Numbered from the stretch's first letter, positions 1-7,586 are shown. The stretch: DNA of 64,000 bases from Paenibacillus sp. FSL K6-3182 (GCF_037976325.1 NZ_CP150265.1:510001-574000), one strand, 5' to 3'. Notes: a model not told the origin generated them from the sequence alone. Translations and numbers: made by a program.

Positions 1-583
1 CCGTGTTGCCGGTAGTAGAATCACCGATGACTACGCTTGGGTTAACGACGGAAAGAGGATAGCCAGTTTGTTTAGCATGCTGGCGGATATGAACGTCTGC
101 GTTTATTTTCATTCGCTCATAAGGAGCTTCGTGCTCCAAAAGCTGCATAATGGCTGTTGCATCGTTTAAGTTCGAATCGGTCACAGGACTTTTGAAACCA
201 ACGACATGAATGAAATGCAGGGGATTTCCATTCTCGTAAAGCTCAGCAGCAAGTGAAGTTAAATGGTTAGCTGCATCAAGGAAAACCCTCTTTGCTTGTT
301 GTTCAGTTAAAAGAATATCCATTGGTCCGCCAGCGTGTATAATGACATCCACGTTTTGTATCGCAAGGCGATCGCTTGAAGATAAGCCCAGTCCTTGCTT
401 TGTCAAATCTCCGATTACGGCTGATAGGAGACCGGACTCCTCGTGGTTTGTTTGCTCAATAAGTTCCGCTATTCGGCTATGTGAACGCGCTAAAGCAGTA
501 ATGCGATGACCGTCGGCAGCTAGCCGTTTAATAATTTGGGAGCCGACAAAACCTGTTCCGCCCGTCATGAATACATGTGCCAT
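1..583 (-). CDS. SDR-family NAD(P)-dependent epimerase/reductase, partial
   Basis: The first 194 residues of a short-chain dehydrogenase/reductase of the extended (epimerase-like) type; its C-terminus lies outside the window. The nucleotide-binding motif TGGTGFVG is at residues 7-14 and the catalytic pair Tyr155-x-x-x-Lys159 is present, so it should be an active Rossmann-fold oxidoreductase. The substrate cannot be read from the sequence. The ATG at 583 has an AGGAG site just upstream. The TetR gene lies directly upstream on the same strand, and a palindrome identical in core to the TetR promoter palindrome sits between them (611-628), so this gene is probably the regulator's target with its own promoter. 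Confidence 0.85.
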   Translation of the reverse strand, partial: MAHVFMTGGTGFVGSQIIKRLAADGHRITALARSHSRIAELIEQTNHEESGLLSAVIGDLTKQGLGLSSSDRLAIQNVDVIIHAGGPMDILLTEQQAKRVFLDAANHLTSLAAELYENGNPLHFIHVVGFKSPVTDSNLNDATAIMQLLEHEAPYERMKINADVHIRQHAKQTGYPLSVVNPSVVIGDSTTGNT

Positions 584-610
584 TAGTAAACACTCCTCTG
601 AAATCATTTA

Positions 611-628
611 TAGTACTAATCAGTACTA
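611..628. promoter_or_regulatory. Palindromic TetR-type operator before the SDR gene
   Basis: TAGTACT-N4-AGTACTA, a perfect 7-bp inverted repeat with a 4-base spacer. The same arms and spacing recur at the start of the TetR gene (1224-1251). Its place about 28 bp upstream of the SDR start codon fits an operator over the SDR promoter. Binding by the neighbouring TetR protein is inferred. Confidence 0.7.
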
Positions 629-643
629 AAGTTTTTAAAAAAA

Positions 644-1225
644 TTACTTTAGCATAGAAGCTAAAGCATGAAGCGATTGCTGTAGTATGGTTGGGTCTTG
701 CTGAGCATGCTGCAGGAACAATCCGCCCTCGATCGTGGACAAAATTAAGGAGGCCATTGGTTGAGGGGGCAGTTTGCTGTTCATTTCATTTCTAGCAATG
801 CCCTCTGTAATAAGCTGCTCGAGGATCGTTAATTGTTTTTTGAAAAATGCGCTTATCTGTTCCCGAATGGCAGTTGCCTCCATTGGTGTTTGCGTGTATA
901 GCGTTAAAAAAGGACACCCTCCGAGGCAGTCGATATCCTGCAGAGTGAGCGTCTGCATAAGTTTCGTCAGCCTTTCCATAACAGGCAGCTCGGTTTGATT
1001 GGCAATATGAGCTATAAGTGCTTCATATTGATCAGTCATCCGCTCAATGATCGTGGACAATATCTCCTCTTTACTCTTGAAATAGTAATAAATATTAGTT
1101 TTGGATACTTTGCTCGCTGCAACAATATCATCCATGCTTGTGACGAGATAACCTTTGCTCAAAAACAAGTTGGACGCTGTCTGTAGCGCAATTTCGCGAT
1201 TAGATGTTTTGGAGGTCGTTTTCAT
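644..1225 (-). CDS. TetR/AcrR-family transcriptional repressor
   Basis: A 193-residue one-component repressor. Residues 8-56 form the TetR helix-turn-helix domain (recognition helix near SKTNIYYYFKSKEEIL); the rest is the helical ligand-binding domain, with a GGCPF stretch near residue 102. The ligand is unknown. The only possible start is the ATG at 1225, because an in-frame TAG lies upstream and the next Met is inside the HTH. No Shine-Dalgarno precedes that ATG; instead the -10 box ends 7 bp before it, which suggests a leaderless mRNA. The operator overlaps the promoter and start codon, so strong autorepression is expected. It probably also controls the SDR gene downstream. Confidence 0.9.
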   Translation of the reverse strand: MKTTSKTSNREIALQTASNLFLSKGYLVTSMDDIVAASKVSKTNIYYYFKSKEEILSTIIERMTDQYEALIAHIANQTELPVMERLTKLMQTLTLQDIDCLGGCPFLTLYTQTPMEATAIREQISAFFKKQLTILEQLITEGIARNEMNSKLPPQPMASLILSTIEGGLFLQHAQQDPTILQQSLHALASMLK

Positions 1226-1262
1226 AATTAGTACTATACAGTACTAATTATGGGATTGTCAA
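1224..1262 (-). promoter_or_regulatory. Promoter and overlapping operator of the TetR gene
   Basis: On the minus strand a consensus -35 TTGACA (1262-1257) is followed after 18 bp by -10 TATAGT (1238-1233), which ends 7 bp before the ATG. A 12-bp-arm palindrome (ATAATTAGTACT-N4-AGTACTAATTAT, 1224-1251) covers the spacer end, the -10 box and the first bases of the start codon. The core TAGTACT-N4-AGTACTA matches the site at 611-628. Confidence 0.75.
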
Positions 1263-1330
1263 TTAAGCAAATTTGCGAGACGAGCTTATCATCTGACAAG
1301 TTGCTTAGCACATAAAGATCCAAATAAAGA

Positions 1331-1972
1331 TTAACTCCACAGAATGCCATCTTTATCATAAAACAAATTTGGATCGACTACGTTTGGATGCACTGCCGCG
1401 TCGTACAACGTTCCATCCTCGCTCAAATCATTCCACATGCCCGATTTGAGAATCATGCCCTTATTTTTATAAGGCCCTTCAACTTGATCGGCAACCGCAT
1501 AACCAAGCACCGACCGAGGAGAGTCTCCTTTGCACATGCTGTAATACATATAAAATTTGCCGTCCGGCAATTGGATGACATCGCCTGCCCAGAACGTATC
1601 AGTCTCGGCCCGAGCTAGCTCCTCGCTCATCTCTGTCAGTACATCCGGTATGATGGGATTCTCTTCATAGACACTGGAGTTCAGCTGCTCCCAGGCCATG
1701 AGATCCTTCGACTTCGCCGCAGCGAGATGCGAGCCGAAAATATAGAAGGTATCACGAACTTTGAAAATCGACGGATCATGAACGGAGGTGTTAGTGAATA
1801 GAGGCTCCTCCGCTGTAACCGCTTCCGTTTTTAGCTGGTTTGATGCGCCATTAGCTGAGGATGGCTGATTGCTCTCCGCTGGTGGAACTGTATTTCCGGC
1901 GTTATTTCTGCTGCAAGCGCTCATAAATGTCATTATGCATACCGTTAACAAAATGATGGTTTGTTTTCTCAA
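1331..1972 (-). pseudogene. 3'-truncated GH43-family lipoprotein glycosidase
   Basis: A 213-codon remnant of a secreted glycoside hydrolase of family 43 (arabinanase/xylosidase five-bladed propeller). A TTG start with AGGAGG 8 bp upstream opens a lipoprotein signal peptide with lipobox Cys20. The family blade-1 motif HDPSIFKV is at residues 65-72 with the general-base Asp66, and a VVDPNLFYDKDG motif typical of blade 2-3 is near the end. The frame stops right after GILWS, where GH43 proteins normally continue for another 150 or more residues, so the acid catalyst and most blades are lost. The region downstream up to the TetR gene shows no continuation. Probably inactive. Confidence 0.75.
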
Positions 1973-2050
1973 GCAGAAATCCTCCTAGGTTAACATTGGG
2001 TCATTACTGTAAATATTAATTGATTAATGAATGTATTATATCCTAGGCAA

Positions 2051-2080
2051 TAAAAAAAGAGAAGGGCTCAGCCCTTCTCT
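2051..2080 (-). terminator. Intrinsic terminator of the cyclophilin gene
   Basis: A perfect 10-bp stem AGAGAAGGGC / GCCCTTCTCT with a 3-base loop, followed on the minus strand by a run of seven T. The stem touches the stop codon of the cyclophilin gene. Confidence 0.9.
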
Positions 2081-2781
2081 TATTTCGTCTTAACTGGTTC
2101 TTCGAACGTCATGCCAAGCGTATCTACAGTTACTTTTTTCATCGAAATTGGCGTTTCCGGCTTATCGCCTGGGCCGACCTTCTGATTGGCAACCTCATCG
2201 ACCGCCTCGATGCCTTCGGTTACTTTTCCGAAAGCTGCGTATTCATTATCGAGAGATGGGTAATCAGCATGCATGATGAAAAATTGCGAGCCCCCAGAAT
2301 CTGGATCATTCGTACGAGCCATGGAGATAACACCGCGACTATGCTTCAGCTTGTTCTCGAAACCATTGCTGTTAAATTCGCCTGGAATGCTGTATCCAGG
2401 GCCACCGGTGCCAGTACCTTCTGGATCTCCGCCTTGAATCATAAACCCTGGAATTACGCGGTGGAAAATAACGCCATCATAGAAGCCTTTATTAATAAGA
2501 GAAATAAAGTTGTTTACGGTATTAGGTGCAACCTCTGGGTAAAGCTCAAGCTTAATGATTTTGTCATTGCTAAGTTCAATCGTTACAACAGGATGCTTGT
2601 CCGAGCCGAGAAGCTCAGGACCTTCCTCAGCAGGTGCTTCAGTAGGGGGAGTTGTGCTTGTGTTGCCACTGCCTGATCCTGTTTTCTCATTACTCCCGTT
2701 TGCGCCGCAGCCTGATGCTACAATGAGCAGGGTCAGTGCAAGAAGAAGCATGATCCCAAGACGTTTGTTCTTAAACAGCAT
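2080..2781 (-). CDS. Cyclophilin-type peptidyl-prolyl cis-trans isomerase, lipoprotein
   Basis: A 233-residue extracytoplasmic proline isomerase that should assist folding of exported proteins at the membrane surface. The start is placed at the ATG at 2781, with AGGAGG 8 bp upstream; an in-frame ATG 63 bp further up lacks a ribosome site and would spoil the signal peptide. A lipoprotein signal with lipobox ASGC (Cys25) is followed by a Ser/Thr/Glu-rich linker and then a cyclophilin domain with the hallmark stretches IFHRVIPGFMIQGGDP, GSQFFIMHA and YAAFGKV. It is monocistronic, with its own terminator. Confidence 0.93.
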   Translation of the reverse strand: MLFKNKRLGIMLLLALTLLIVASGCGANGSNEKTGSGSGNTSTTPPTEAPAEEGPELLGSDKHPVVTIELSNDKIIKLELYPEVAPNTVNNFISLINKGFYDGVIFHRVIPGFMIQGGDPEGTGTGGPGYSIPGEFNSNGFENKLKHSRGVISMARTNDPDSGGSQFFIMHADYPSLDNEYAAFGKVTEGIEAVDEVANQKVGPGDKPETPISMKKVTVDTLGMTFEEPVKTK

Positions 2782-2943
2782 TTCAATATCCTCCTTAAAT
2801 TTGCGAATGCAAATGACCTTGAGACGATCAGGTTTGCGCAGCATTCACCTTTTATATCCAACTTGTATAATATCATATTGCGTGATTTAAATGCGAATTC
2901 ATCGCTTTATCATTGTATTGAATGTCTCTAATAAGTTAAGGTC

Positions 2944-2972
2944 TTGCGCGACAAGCGCTGATTCGCTATAAT
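2944..2972 (+). promoter_or_regulatory. Promoter of the hisS2 leader transcript
   Basis: -35 TTGCGC (2944-2949), a 17-bp spacer and a perfect -10 TATAAT (2967-2972). Transcription should start near 2979, giving a leader of about 200 nt before hisS2. Confidence 0.7.
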
Positions 2973-3003
2973 CACATTAATTCAGTCGAAGGGATTGGGT
3001 CTT

Positions 3004-3051
3004 ATGTACACATTCCAATTGAATCAGCTTCATCATTTCACCAAGCGTTAG
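3004..3051 (+). CDS. Histidine leader peptide (MYTFQLNQLHHFTKR)
   Basis: A 15-codon ORF 25 nt downstream of the predicted transcription start, with a modest AAGGGA ribosome site 9 bp before its ATG. Codons 10 and 11 are consecutive histidines (3031-3036), and its stop codon falls inside the first arm of an RNA hairpin. It lies in front of a histidyl-tRNA synthetase gene, which is the expected design of a translation-sensing attenuator. Proposed from sequence only. Confidence 0.6.
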   Translation: MYTFQLNQLHHFTKR

Positions 3052-3150
3052 CACCCCTGATCAACATTCAGGGTGGGCTAGCGCTTCTCGCGTTGGCCTC
3101 CCTGCAGCATACGATGCGCGCAGGACCAAGAGGTCCTGCGCGTTTTTTTT
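3044..3150 (+). promoter_or_regulatory. Transcription attenuator of hisS2 with alternative hairpins
   Basis: Three mutually dependent pairings are visible. Arms 3044-3060 and 3068-3085 form hairpin 1:2 (AGCG.TAGC plus CCCTGA/TCAGGG). Arm 2 can instead pair with 3089-3104 (CAGGG/CCCTG, GG/CC, GCG/CGC). If arm 3 is free, 3101-3110 pairs with 3114-3124 (CCTGC/GCAGG and GCAT/ATGC), which uses up the left arm of the terminator at 3117-3142. A ribosome stalled on the His codons would leave 1:2 and 3:4 able to form (read-through). A ribosome at the leader stop codon would block arm 1, allow 2:3 and so permit termination. Confidence 0.6.
3117..3150 (+). terminator. Leader terminator upstream of hisS2
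   Basis: A perfect 11-bp stem CGCGCAGGACC / GGTCCTGCGCG with loop AAGA and eight T. It lies 33 bp before the hisS2 start codon, so it must be regulated for the gene to be expressed. Confidence 0.9.
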
Positions 3151-3182
3151 ATTCCAATAATGCAGTGAGAGGAATGATCGTG

Positions 3183-4472
3183 ATGCAAAATGTAAAGGGA
3201 ACCTATGATTATTACGGCAGGGAGCAAGCGCTTAGAAGAAAGATTCAGGAGACTCTGCGGGAAAAGTTTGAGCTATATGACTTTGATGAGATGGTGTCTA
3301 CCGAGCTGACTGATCTTGCTTTCTTGACATCCAAATATGCAGGCGGCGATGAGATTGTTAAGGAAATGTACCAGCTTACAGATCAGCGAAAACGACGATT
3401 AGGCTTGCGCTATGATTTGACGATCCCTTTTGCCAAGGTGATGGCATTAAATCCGAGTATTGAATTGCCTTTCAAGCGATATGAAATGGGGAAGGTGTTC
3501 CGTGACGGTCCCGTTAAACGCGGGCGGCTGCGAGAATTTTTGCAATGTGATGTGGATGTTGTTGGGGTGAAGGGGCCGGAAGCTGAGGTGGAATTGATGC
3601 AGCTGGCTGTCGATGTGTTTCGCACCCTGGAGCTGGATATCCAATTAAAATGGAATAATAGGCGGTTTCTTGGCGAAATGCTTGCAGCAATTGGCGTCAA
3701 GGGGGCTGATTCGTTGTCGGTTATGCTGACTTTGGATAAGCTCGCAAAAATCGGAATAGACAGTGTGAAGGCGGAGCTTGCTGAGAAGGGTTTGGCTGGC
3801 GGGGTCATTGCTGCGATTTTAGAGTTGATTGAGCTGGAGGAGCCTACACTAGAGACGTTGATAGATAAATATGACCTGCAATATAGTGCTGGGGCGCAGG
3901 AAGTAATCGAGGTTCGTGATATTTTGCGCAAGCTTGGATTAGAGTCTGTTTGTGTGTTTGACCCTTTTCTCTCACGCGGGTTATCTTTCTACACAGGTAC
4001 GGTTTATGAAATATTTGATGCTTCGAACGGCTTCGCATCGAGCCTTGGCGGCGGCGGTCGGTATGATGCCATTATTGGACAGCTTATAGGCAGGGATGAT
4101 GCTGAGTACGCAGCGGTCGGCTTGTCGTTTGGAATGGAATCAATTATGGCTTTGCTTGAAGAACGTTACGCAGCTGCAGCGAAGGCGTCGGTTAACGTAG
4201 TGCTCATTCCCGTAAGCGTAACGGCGGCAGAACTGCTGCAAACCGCAGCGGATTTGCGTGCGAGCGGCATTCGAGTGAAGCTCGATTCTAGCGGACGAAA
4301 GCTGAAAAATATACTTGCATCGGTAGCGAACAGCGGCATACGTTACGCTCTTCTGGTGGGAGAGGCGGAATGGAAGGCGGGCTTAGTGCGCTTGAAGGAT
4401 ATGGAGGAGCGGGTCGAAAGGGAAATGAGTGTCGACGAAGCTATTTATATTTTAGAAAAGGTAAGTGGATAA
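3183..4472 (+). CDS. hisS2: Histidyl-tRNA synthetase, second (divergent) type
   Basis: A class II aminoacyl-tRNA synthetase of 429 residues that should charge tRNA-His. The ATG at 3183 is chosen because GAGAGG lies 10 bp upstream and the family N-terminus (QNVKGTYDYYG) starts there; the longer frame would run through the leader terminator. RYDLT (76-80), motif 2 with KRYEMGKVFRDGP (98-110) and GRLREFLQCDVD (114-125), GLSFYTG (266-272) and motif 3 GGGGRYD (289-295) are all present. A C-terminal anticodon-binding domain (about 335-429) is also present, so this is not the shorter HisZ regulatory paralogue. It stands alone rather than in a his operon and is controlled by the leader attenuator. 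Confidence 0.85.
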   Translation: MQNVKGTYDYYGREQALRRKIQETLREKFELYDFDEMVSTELTDLAFLTSKYAGGDEIVKEMYQLTDQRKRRLGLRYDLTIPFAKVMALNPSIELPFKRYEMGKVFRDGPVKRGRLREFLQCDVDVVGVKGPEAEVELMQLAVDVFRTLELDIQLKWNNRRFLGEMLAAIGVKGADSLSVMLTLDKLAKIGIDSVKAELAEKGLAGGVIAAILELIELEEPTLETLIDKYDLQYSAGAQEVIEVRDILRKLGLESVCVFDPFLSRGLSFYTGTVYEIFDASNGFASSLGGGGRYDAIIGQLIGRDDAEYAAVGLSFGMESIMALLEERYAAAAKASVNVVLIPVSVTAAELLQTAADLRASGIRVKLDSSGRKLKNILASVANSGIRYALLVGEAEWKAGLVRLKDMEERVEREMSVDEAIYILEKVSG

Positions 4473-4502
4473 GGATCAATAAGATAAAAATTTTATATTG
4501 GA

Positions 4503-4539
4503 GCAGCCAAGTTGTACTCGTCTTCTTTAACTTGGCTGC
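4503..4539. terminator. Inverted repeat between convergent hisS2 and the racA-like gene
   Basis: Perfect 11-bp arms GCAGCCAAGTT / AACTTGGCTGC around a 15-base loop. No U-run follows on either strand, but its position 30 bp past hisS2 and 37 bp past the opposing gene suggests a shared terminator or transcript-end stabiliser. Confidence 0.5.
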
Positions 4540-4576
4540 CCGTCATGAGACATTACGAGAGCTAGAGGATTAGTCG

Positions 4577-5074
4577 TTATAGGAAAGGGAATAGGATGCT
4601 GATCAGCTTGCGTCGTTTGGTGCGATCCTTTGCTGGGAGCGATGCGGCGGCGATATGCTGCTCGGGGTATTGCAGTGCGTCCATGCTTGCGGTTAGCTGA
4701 GTCAGAACGAGCCTAAGCTCATCGAGCTCCTGCCGGTGGCTCAGCAGCTGGTAAGTGACGACTTCATCCGCTTTCTGGGATAGGGAAGCTTCCAAACGGC
4801 TCAGTCGATGGAGCAGTTCCTCGTGATCCTCGTATACAGGTGCGGATGCCTGCAGATCTTGCGGAACGGGAGAAAGATTAATGTCTTGCAGGCTGACCCC
4901 TTCCTCCAATTCTTGCTTAATCAGCTGCAGGTTGTGAAGAGCCGTCTCATCAAAGGTATAGTGACCGAGCGTATCCTTGCCGAAAGAAGAGGGGAACTGG
5001 GATATCCAACGTCTGACTGTTGTTTCACTGACAGCAAGAAGCTGAGCGGCTTCTTTGGTTTTTAACAACGCCAT
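4577..5074 (-). CDS. RacA-like MerR-HTH coiled-coil protein
   Basis: A 165-residue protein with an N-terminal MerR-like helix-turn-helix (about residues 3-45, KTKEAAQLLAVSETTVRRW, then LGHYTFDETAL). A charged heptad-rich coiled coil follows (about 85-130), and the tail is basic and hydrophobic. This order, and the LGHYTF stretch, match RacA of Bacillus, which anchors chromosome origins to the cell pole during sporulation. Identity in this genus is less sure because the tail differs. The ATG at 5074 has GAGGTG 6 bp upstream; a GTG 9 bp earlier overlaps that site. Confidence 0.6.
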   Translation of the reverse strand: MALLKTKEAAQLLAVSETTVRRWISQFPSSFGKDTLGHYTFDETALHNLQLIKQELEEGVSLQDINLSPVPQDLQASAPVYEDHEELLHRLSRLEASLSQKADEVVTYQLLSHRQELDELRLVLTQLTASMDALQYPEQHIAAASLPAKDRTKRRKLISILFPFL

Positions 5075-5224
5075 TGTCATCACCTCGCTTATTAATTACT
5101 AGAGTTATTCGTGCCGAAAACATGCTCTCCTGCACGGATGACAAAGGTAGTGGTTAATCGCTAAAAGAAGTGATCATCCGATTGTTTTTTCATGCTCGCA
5201 GCAGTAACGCGAATATTGCGGCAA

Positions 5225-5275
5225 TTAAAAAAGAAGCTTTCTTATCCACGCTCTGAGTGGGGAAGAAGGCTTCTT
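5225..5275 (-). terminator. Terminator of the glutathione peroxidase gene
   Basis: On the minus strand an imperfect stem (AAGAAGC ... GCTTCTT outer, CCAC/GTGG inner) is followed by TTTTTTAATT. Confidence 0.75.
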
Positions 5276-5322
5276 TATTTGCGGGATATATTAACTGAAG
5301 CGGTTAAGACCTAAACAGAACT

Positions 5323-5799
5323 TTACAGCAGCTTCTGTACATATCGTTCGATTTTCTCAGGCGTATCCTTTGATCCGAAGCGCTTTAATACCTTGCCGTT
5401 CTGGTCGACAAGAAATTTGGTGAAATTCCATTTGATCGACCTTGTGCCGAGGAAGCCGCGTGCTTCATTCGTCAGGTGCTGGAATAAAGGGTGCGCAGTG
5501 CTGCCGTTTACATCCACTTTGGAGAATAAAGGGAACGATACTCCGAAATTGATTTCGCACGCTTCTGCAACCTTGCTGTCGTCGCTAAGCTCTTGATTGG
5601 CGAATTGCGATGAGGGGAAGCCTAGTACAGAAAAGCCTTGTTTATTGTAGGTGTCATGAAGTTTTTGAAGACCTTTGAATTGCGGGGCGAAGCCGCATTT
5701 GGTAGCTGTATTCACGATGAGCATGACCTTGCCTTTATAAGGGGCTAAAGTCTGATTTTCGCCTCTAATGGTCTTTACTTCAATATTGTATAAGGACAT
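5323..5799 (-). CDS. Glutathione peroxidase family thiol peroxidase
   Basis: A 158-residue cytosolic peroxidase of the BsaA/Gpx family, which reduces hydroperoxides using thioredoxin-like or low-molecular-weight thiols. The peroxidatic residue is Cys35 in NTATKCGF (cysteine, not selenocysteine). The catalytic Gln in FPSSQF and Trp-Asn in IKWNFTKFL complete the tetrad. The ATG at 5799 is preceded by GGAGG at 8 bp; an ATG 18 bp upstream has no such site. It is monocistronic with its own terminator and lies near OhrR and bacilliredoxin genes of the same redox theme. Confidence 0.92.
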   Translation of the reverse strand: MSLYNIEVKTIRGENQTLAPYKGKVMLIVNTATKCGFAPQFKGLQKLHDTYNKQGFSVLGFPSSQFANQELSDDSKVAEACEINFGVSFPLFSKVDVNGSTAHPLFQHLTNEARGFLGTRSIKWNFTKFLVDQNGKVLKRFGSKDTPEKIERYVQKLL

Positions 5800-5935
5800 A
5801 GGAACAACCTCCATCAACCGTTTTATATTTTTTATAATTTAATTGTACTCAATCTATATAGAGGTGTCAAATGAAATAAATAGAGGTGAGTTAGCTTGTG
5901 GCCAGAGGCTGTTTTTATTGGTCTGTAAATGAATA

Positions 5936-5968
5936 AGAGGCCGCCCCTATTTGCTAGGGACAGCCTCT
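5936..5968 (-). terminator. Terminator of the yflT-like gene
   Basis: Stem AGAGGCTGTCCCTA / TAGGGGCGGCCTCT with a 5-base loop, followed on the minus strand by TATTCATTT. The mispairs are G-U or single mismatches. Confidence 0.7.
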
Positions 5969-5977
5969 GGCTTGCTT

Positions 5978-6469
5978 TTAATAAAGAACTTTATATGCAC
6001 CCGACTGAAGTAGCGAGGCTCCTGCTGCGGCTTCGTTATCAGTGTCAGCCACTAGCAAGTAGTAGCCTTGATCGATAGCTTCTTTGCACGGTTCGATGAA
6101 TTTGTCTTCTATGCCAATATCATGGAGCACGTCTTTAGTATCAGGCTCATTATCAAGCTTCACGGCGCCTGCGGCTATGCCGGTAGGGCCGCCGTTTAGG
6201 CCAGTGCTTCCGACGGTATAACCTGAACCTGCTGCAAATGGTGCGGCACTAAGCGGAGTAATTGTTCCGGCTTGGTTCACCTCTTGCGCTTCTCGAATTT
6301 CATAAACTTCCTCAATAGGGATGCTTGAATCGGAAACAAGAAGCGGAGCCGATTCCTTGTTCTTCAGAACGATTCTAAGATTATGTCTATTTGTTCTCGC
6401 TGCTTGAAAACGTTTGATCGCTTCCAAGACACCTTCTTCTTTGTCAAATACTCCAATGGCTGTCGTCAT
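5978..6469 (-). CDS. General stress protein 17M-like (YflT domain)
   Basis: A 163-residue soluble protein with the YflT/GSP17M fold. The N-terminal TAIGVFDKEEGVLEAIKRFQ opens the domain, the middle is a Gly/Ala-rich hydrophobic loop (about 70-105), and a DIGIEDKFIEPCKEAIDQGYYLLVAD-type second half follows. Family members in Bacillus belong to the general stress regulon, and their biochemical role is unknown. The ATG at 6469 has a GGAG upstream. It is monocistronic. Confidence 0.75.
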   Translation of the reverse strand: MTTAIGVFDKEEGVLEAIKRFQAARTNRHNLRIVLKNKESAPLLVSDSSIPIEEVYEIREAQEVNQAGTITPLSAAPFAAGSGYTVGSTGLNGGPTGIAAGAVKLDNEPDTKDVLHDIGIEDKFIEPCKEAIDQGYYLLVADTDNEAAAGASLLQSGAYKVLY

Positions 6470-6555
6470 AGGGGAGTTCTCCTCTCGTATCTAAGCTAGA
6501 ATGAGGTTACATCTACTTATACCCTGCATTCCTTGCTTTGAATCGAGAGGCTGGA

Positions 6556-7533
6556 TTAGCGAGCTGCAAGTGCTGAAGCTTCACTAATTTCGTTAATTTC
6601 ATCTATTGTCAGCTTAAAACGCATAGCTTTCACGTTTTGCTCGGCGTGGTGAATTTTTGATGCTCTGGGAATTGCGAATACAGTATCTCCATGAGCATGG
6701 ATGAGCCAATTTAATGCGATTTGTGTTGCGGTAGCCTCATAACGAGCAGCTACCTGCTCAAGCGATTCAATAAGCGGCTTAGAGCGTTTTAGGCCGTTTG
6801 TTTGAAAAGCGGAGCTCCATTTGCGCGGGCCGCTAATGGCTTTGATCAGAGAAGGATCATGATGAAACTTCCCGCTTAATATACCCTGTTCAAGCGGAGA
6901 ATAAGCAATGATTGCACATCCGAGTTCTTGCGCCGTCTCGAGAATACCATTTTTCTCGATGCGGCGGTCAAGCAGGCTGTATTTTACTTGGTTGGAGGCG
7001 AGCTGCAAGCCATGCTCTCGCAGAACGCGATCGGCCTCGCGCATTTGTTTAGCGGAGAAATTGCTTACACCTATATTTTTGATTTTTCCGGCAGCGGCCA
7101 GCTTCGCCATTTCCTTCATCTCACTACTCACTGAAGAGAAGGAGAAGGGCTGATGCACCTGATAGAGGTCGATTGTACGCCCCTCAAGCAGTTTAATTCT
7201 TACATCAATTGTACGGTCAATGTTGCTGGCGGTACGCATTGCCGGCCACCACTTGGTCGCAATATAGACCTTATCTTCTGCTGGCAGGGCTTCACGCAAA
7301 GCGCTGGCGAGCAGTTGCTCGGATTGGCCGTTTCCGTAAATTTCAGCGGTGTCAAACCAGTTAATGCCGCCTTCGTAGCTTGTTTTTACGATATCATTAA
7401 TGATTTCGCCACTCAGAGCGGGCCAAAACTTTCCGACGATCCCTTTGCCATTGCTGAATTGCCAGCAGCCAAGGCCAAGCGGAGATAACTGCAAACTCGT
7501 TTGGCCAAATGGCCTAACCGTAGATGATGTCAT
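6556..7533 (-). CDS. Aldo/keto reductase
   Basis: A 325-residue NADPH-dependent oxidoreductase of the AKR superfamily (TIM barrel). The tetrad is visible as Asp and Tyr in FDTAEIYG, Lys in IATKWWP and His in YQVHQP. Cofactor-binding FAIPRASK is near the C-terminus. The natural substrate is unknown. The ATG at 7533 has AAGGGAG at 6 bp. It lies 53 bp downstream of ohrR on the same strand with no terminator between, so it is probably in the OhrR-controlled transcript. Confidence 0.9.
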   Translation of the reverse strand: MTSSTVRPFGQTSLQLSPLGLGCWQFSNGKGIVGKFWPALSGEIINDIVKTSYEGGINWFDTAEIYGNGQSEQLLASALREALPAEDKVYIATKWWPAMRTASNIDRTIDVRIKLLEGRTIDLYQVHQPFSFSSVSSEMKEMAKLAAAGKIKNIGVSNFSAKQMREADRVLREHGLQLASNQVKYSLLDRRIEKNGILETAQELGCAIIAYSPLEQGILSGKFHHDPSLIKAISGPRKWSSAFQTNGLKRSKPLIESLEQVAARYEATATQIALNWLIHAHGDTVFAIPRASKIHHAEQNVKAMRFKLTIDEINEISEASALAAR

Positions 7534-7586
7534 GGCTTGCTCCCTTCAGAACTTCAGAATAAGTAATGGGCAGCTGTCTTTTTCCG

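Noticed and set aside
2980-3110. T-box riboswitch for tRNA-His (AGGGTGGG and CCCT stretches resemble an antiterminator)
   Set aside because: The T-box core ACCGCG is not kept, no stem I with specifier loop fits in about 90 nt, and the putative antiterminator does not overlap the terminator. The leader-peptide model explains more, but a degenerate T-box is not fully excluded.
3093-3182. N-terminal extension of hisS2 from the ATG at 3093
   Set aside because: It would be translated through the leader terminator stem, has no ribosome site and has no counterpart in the family.
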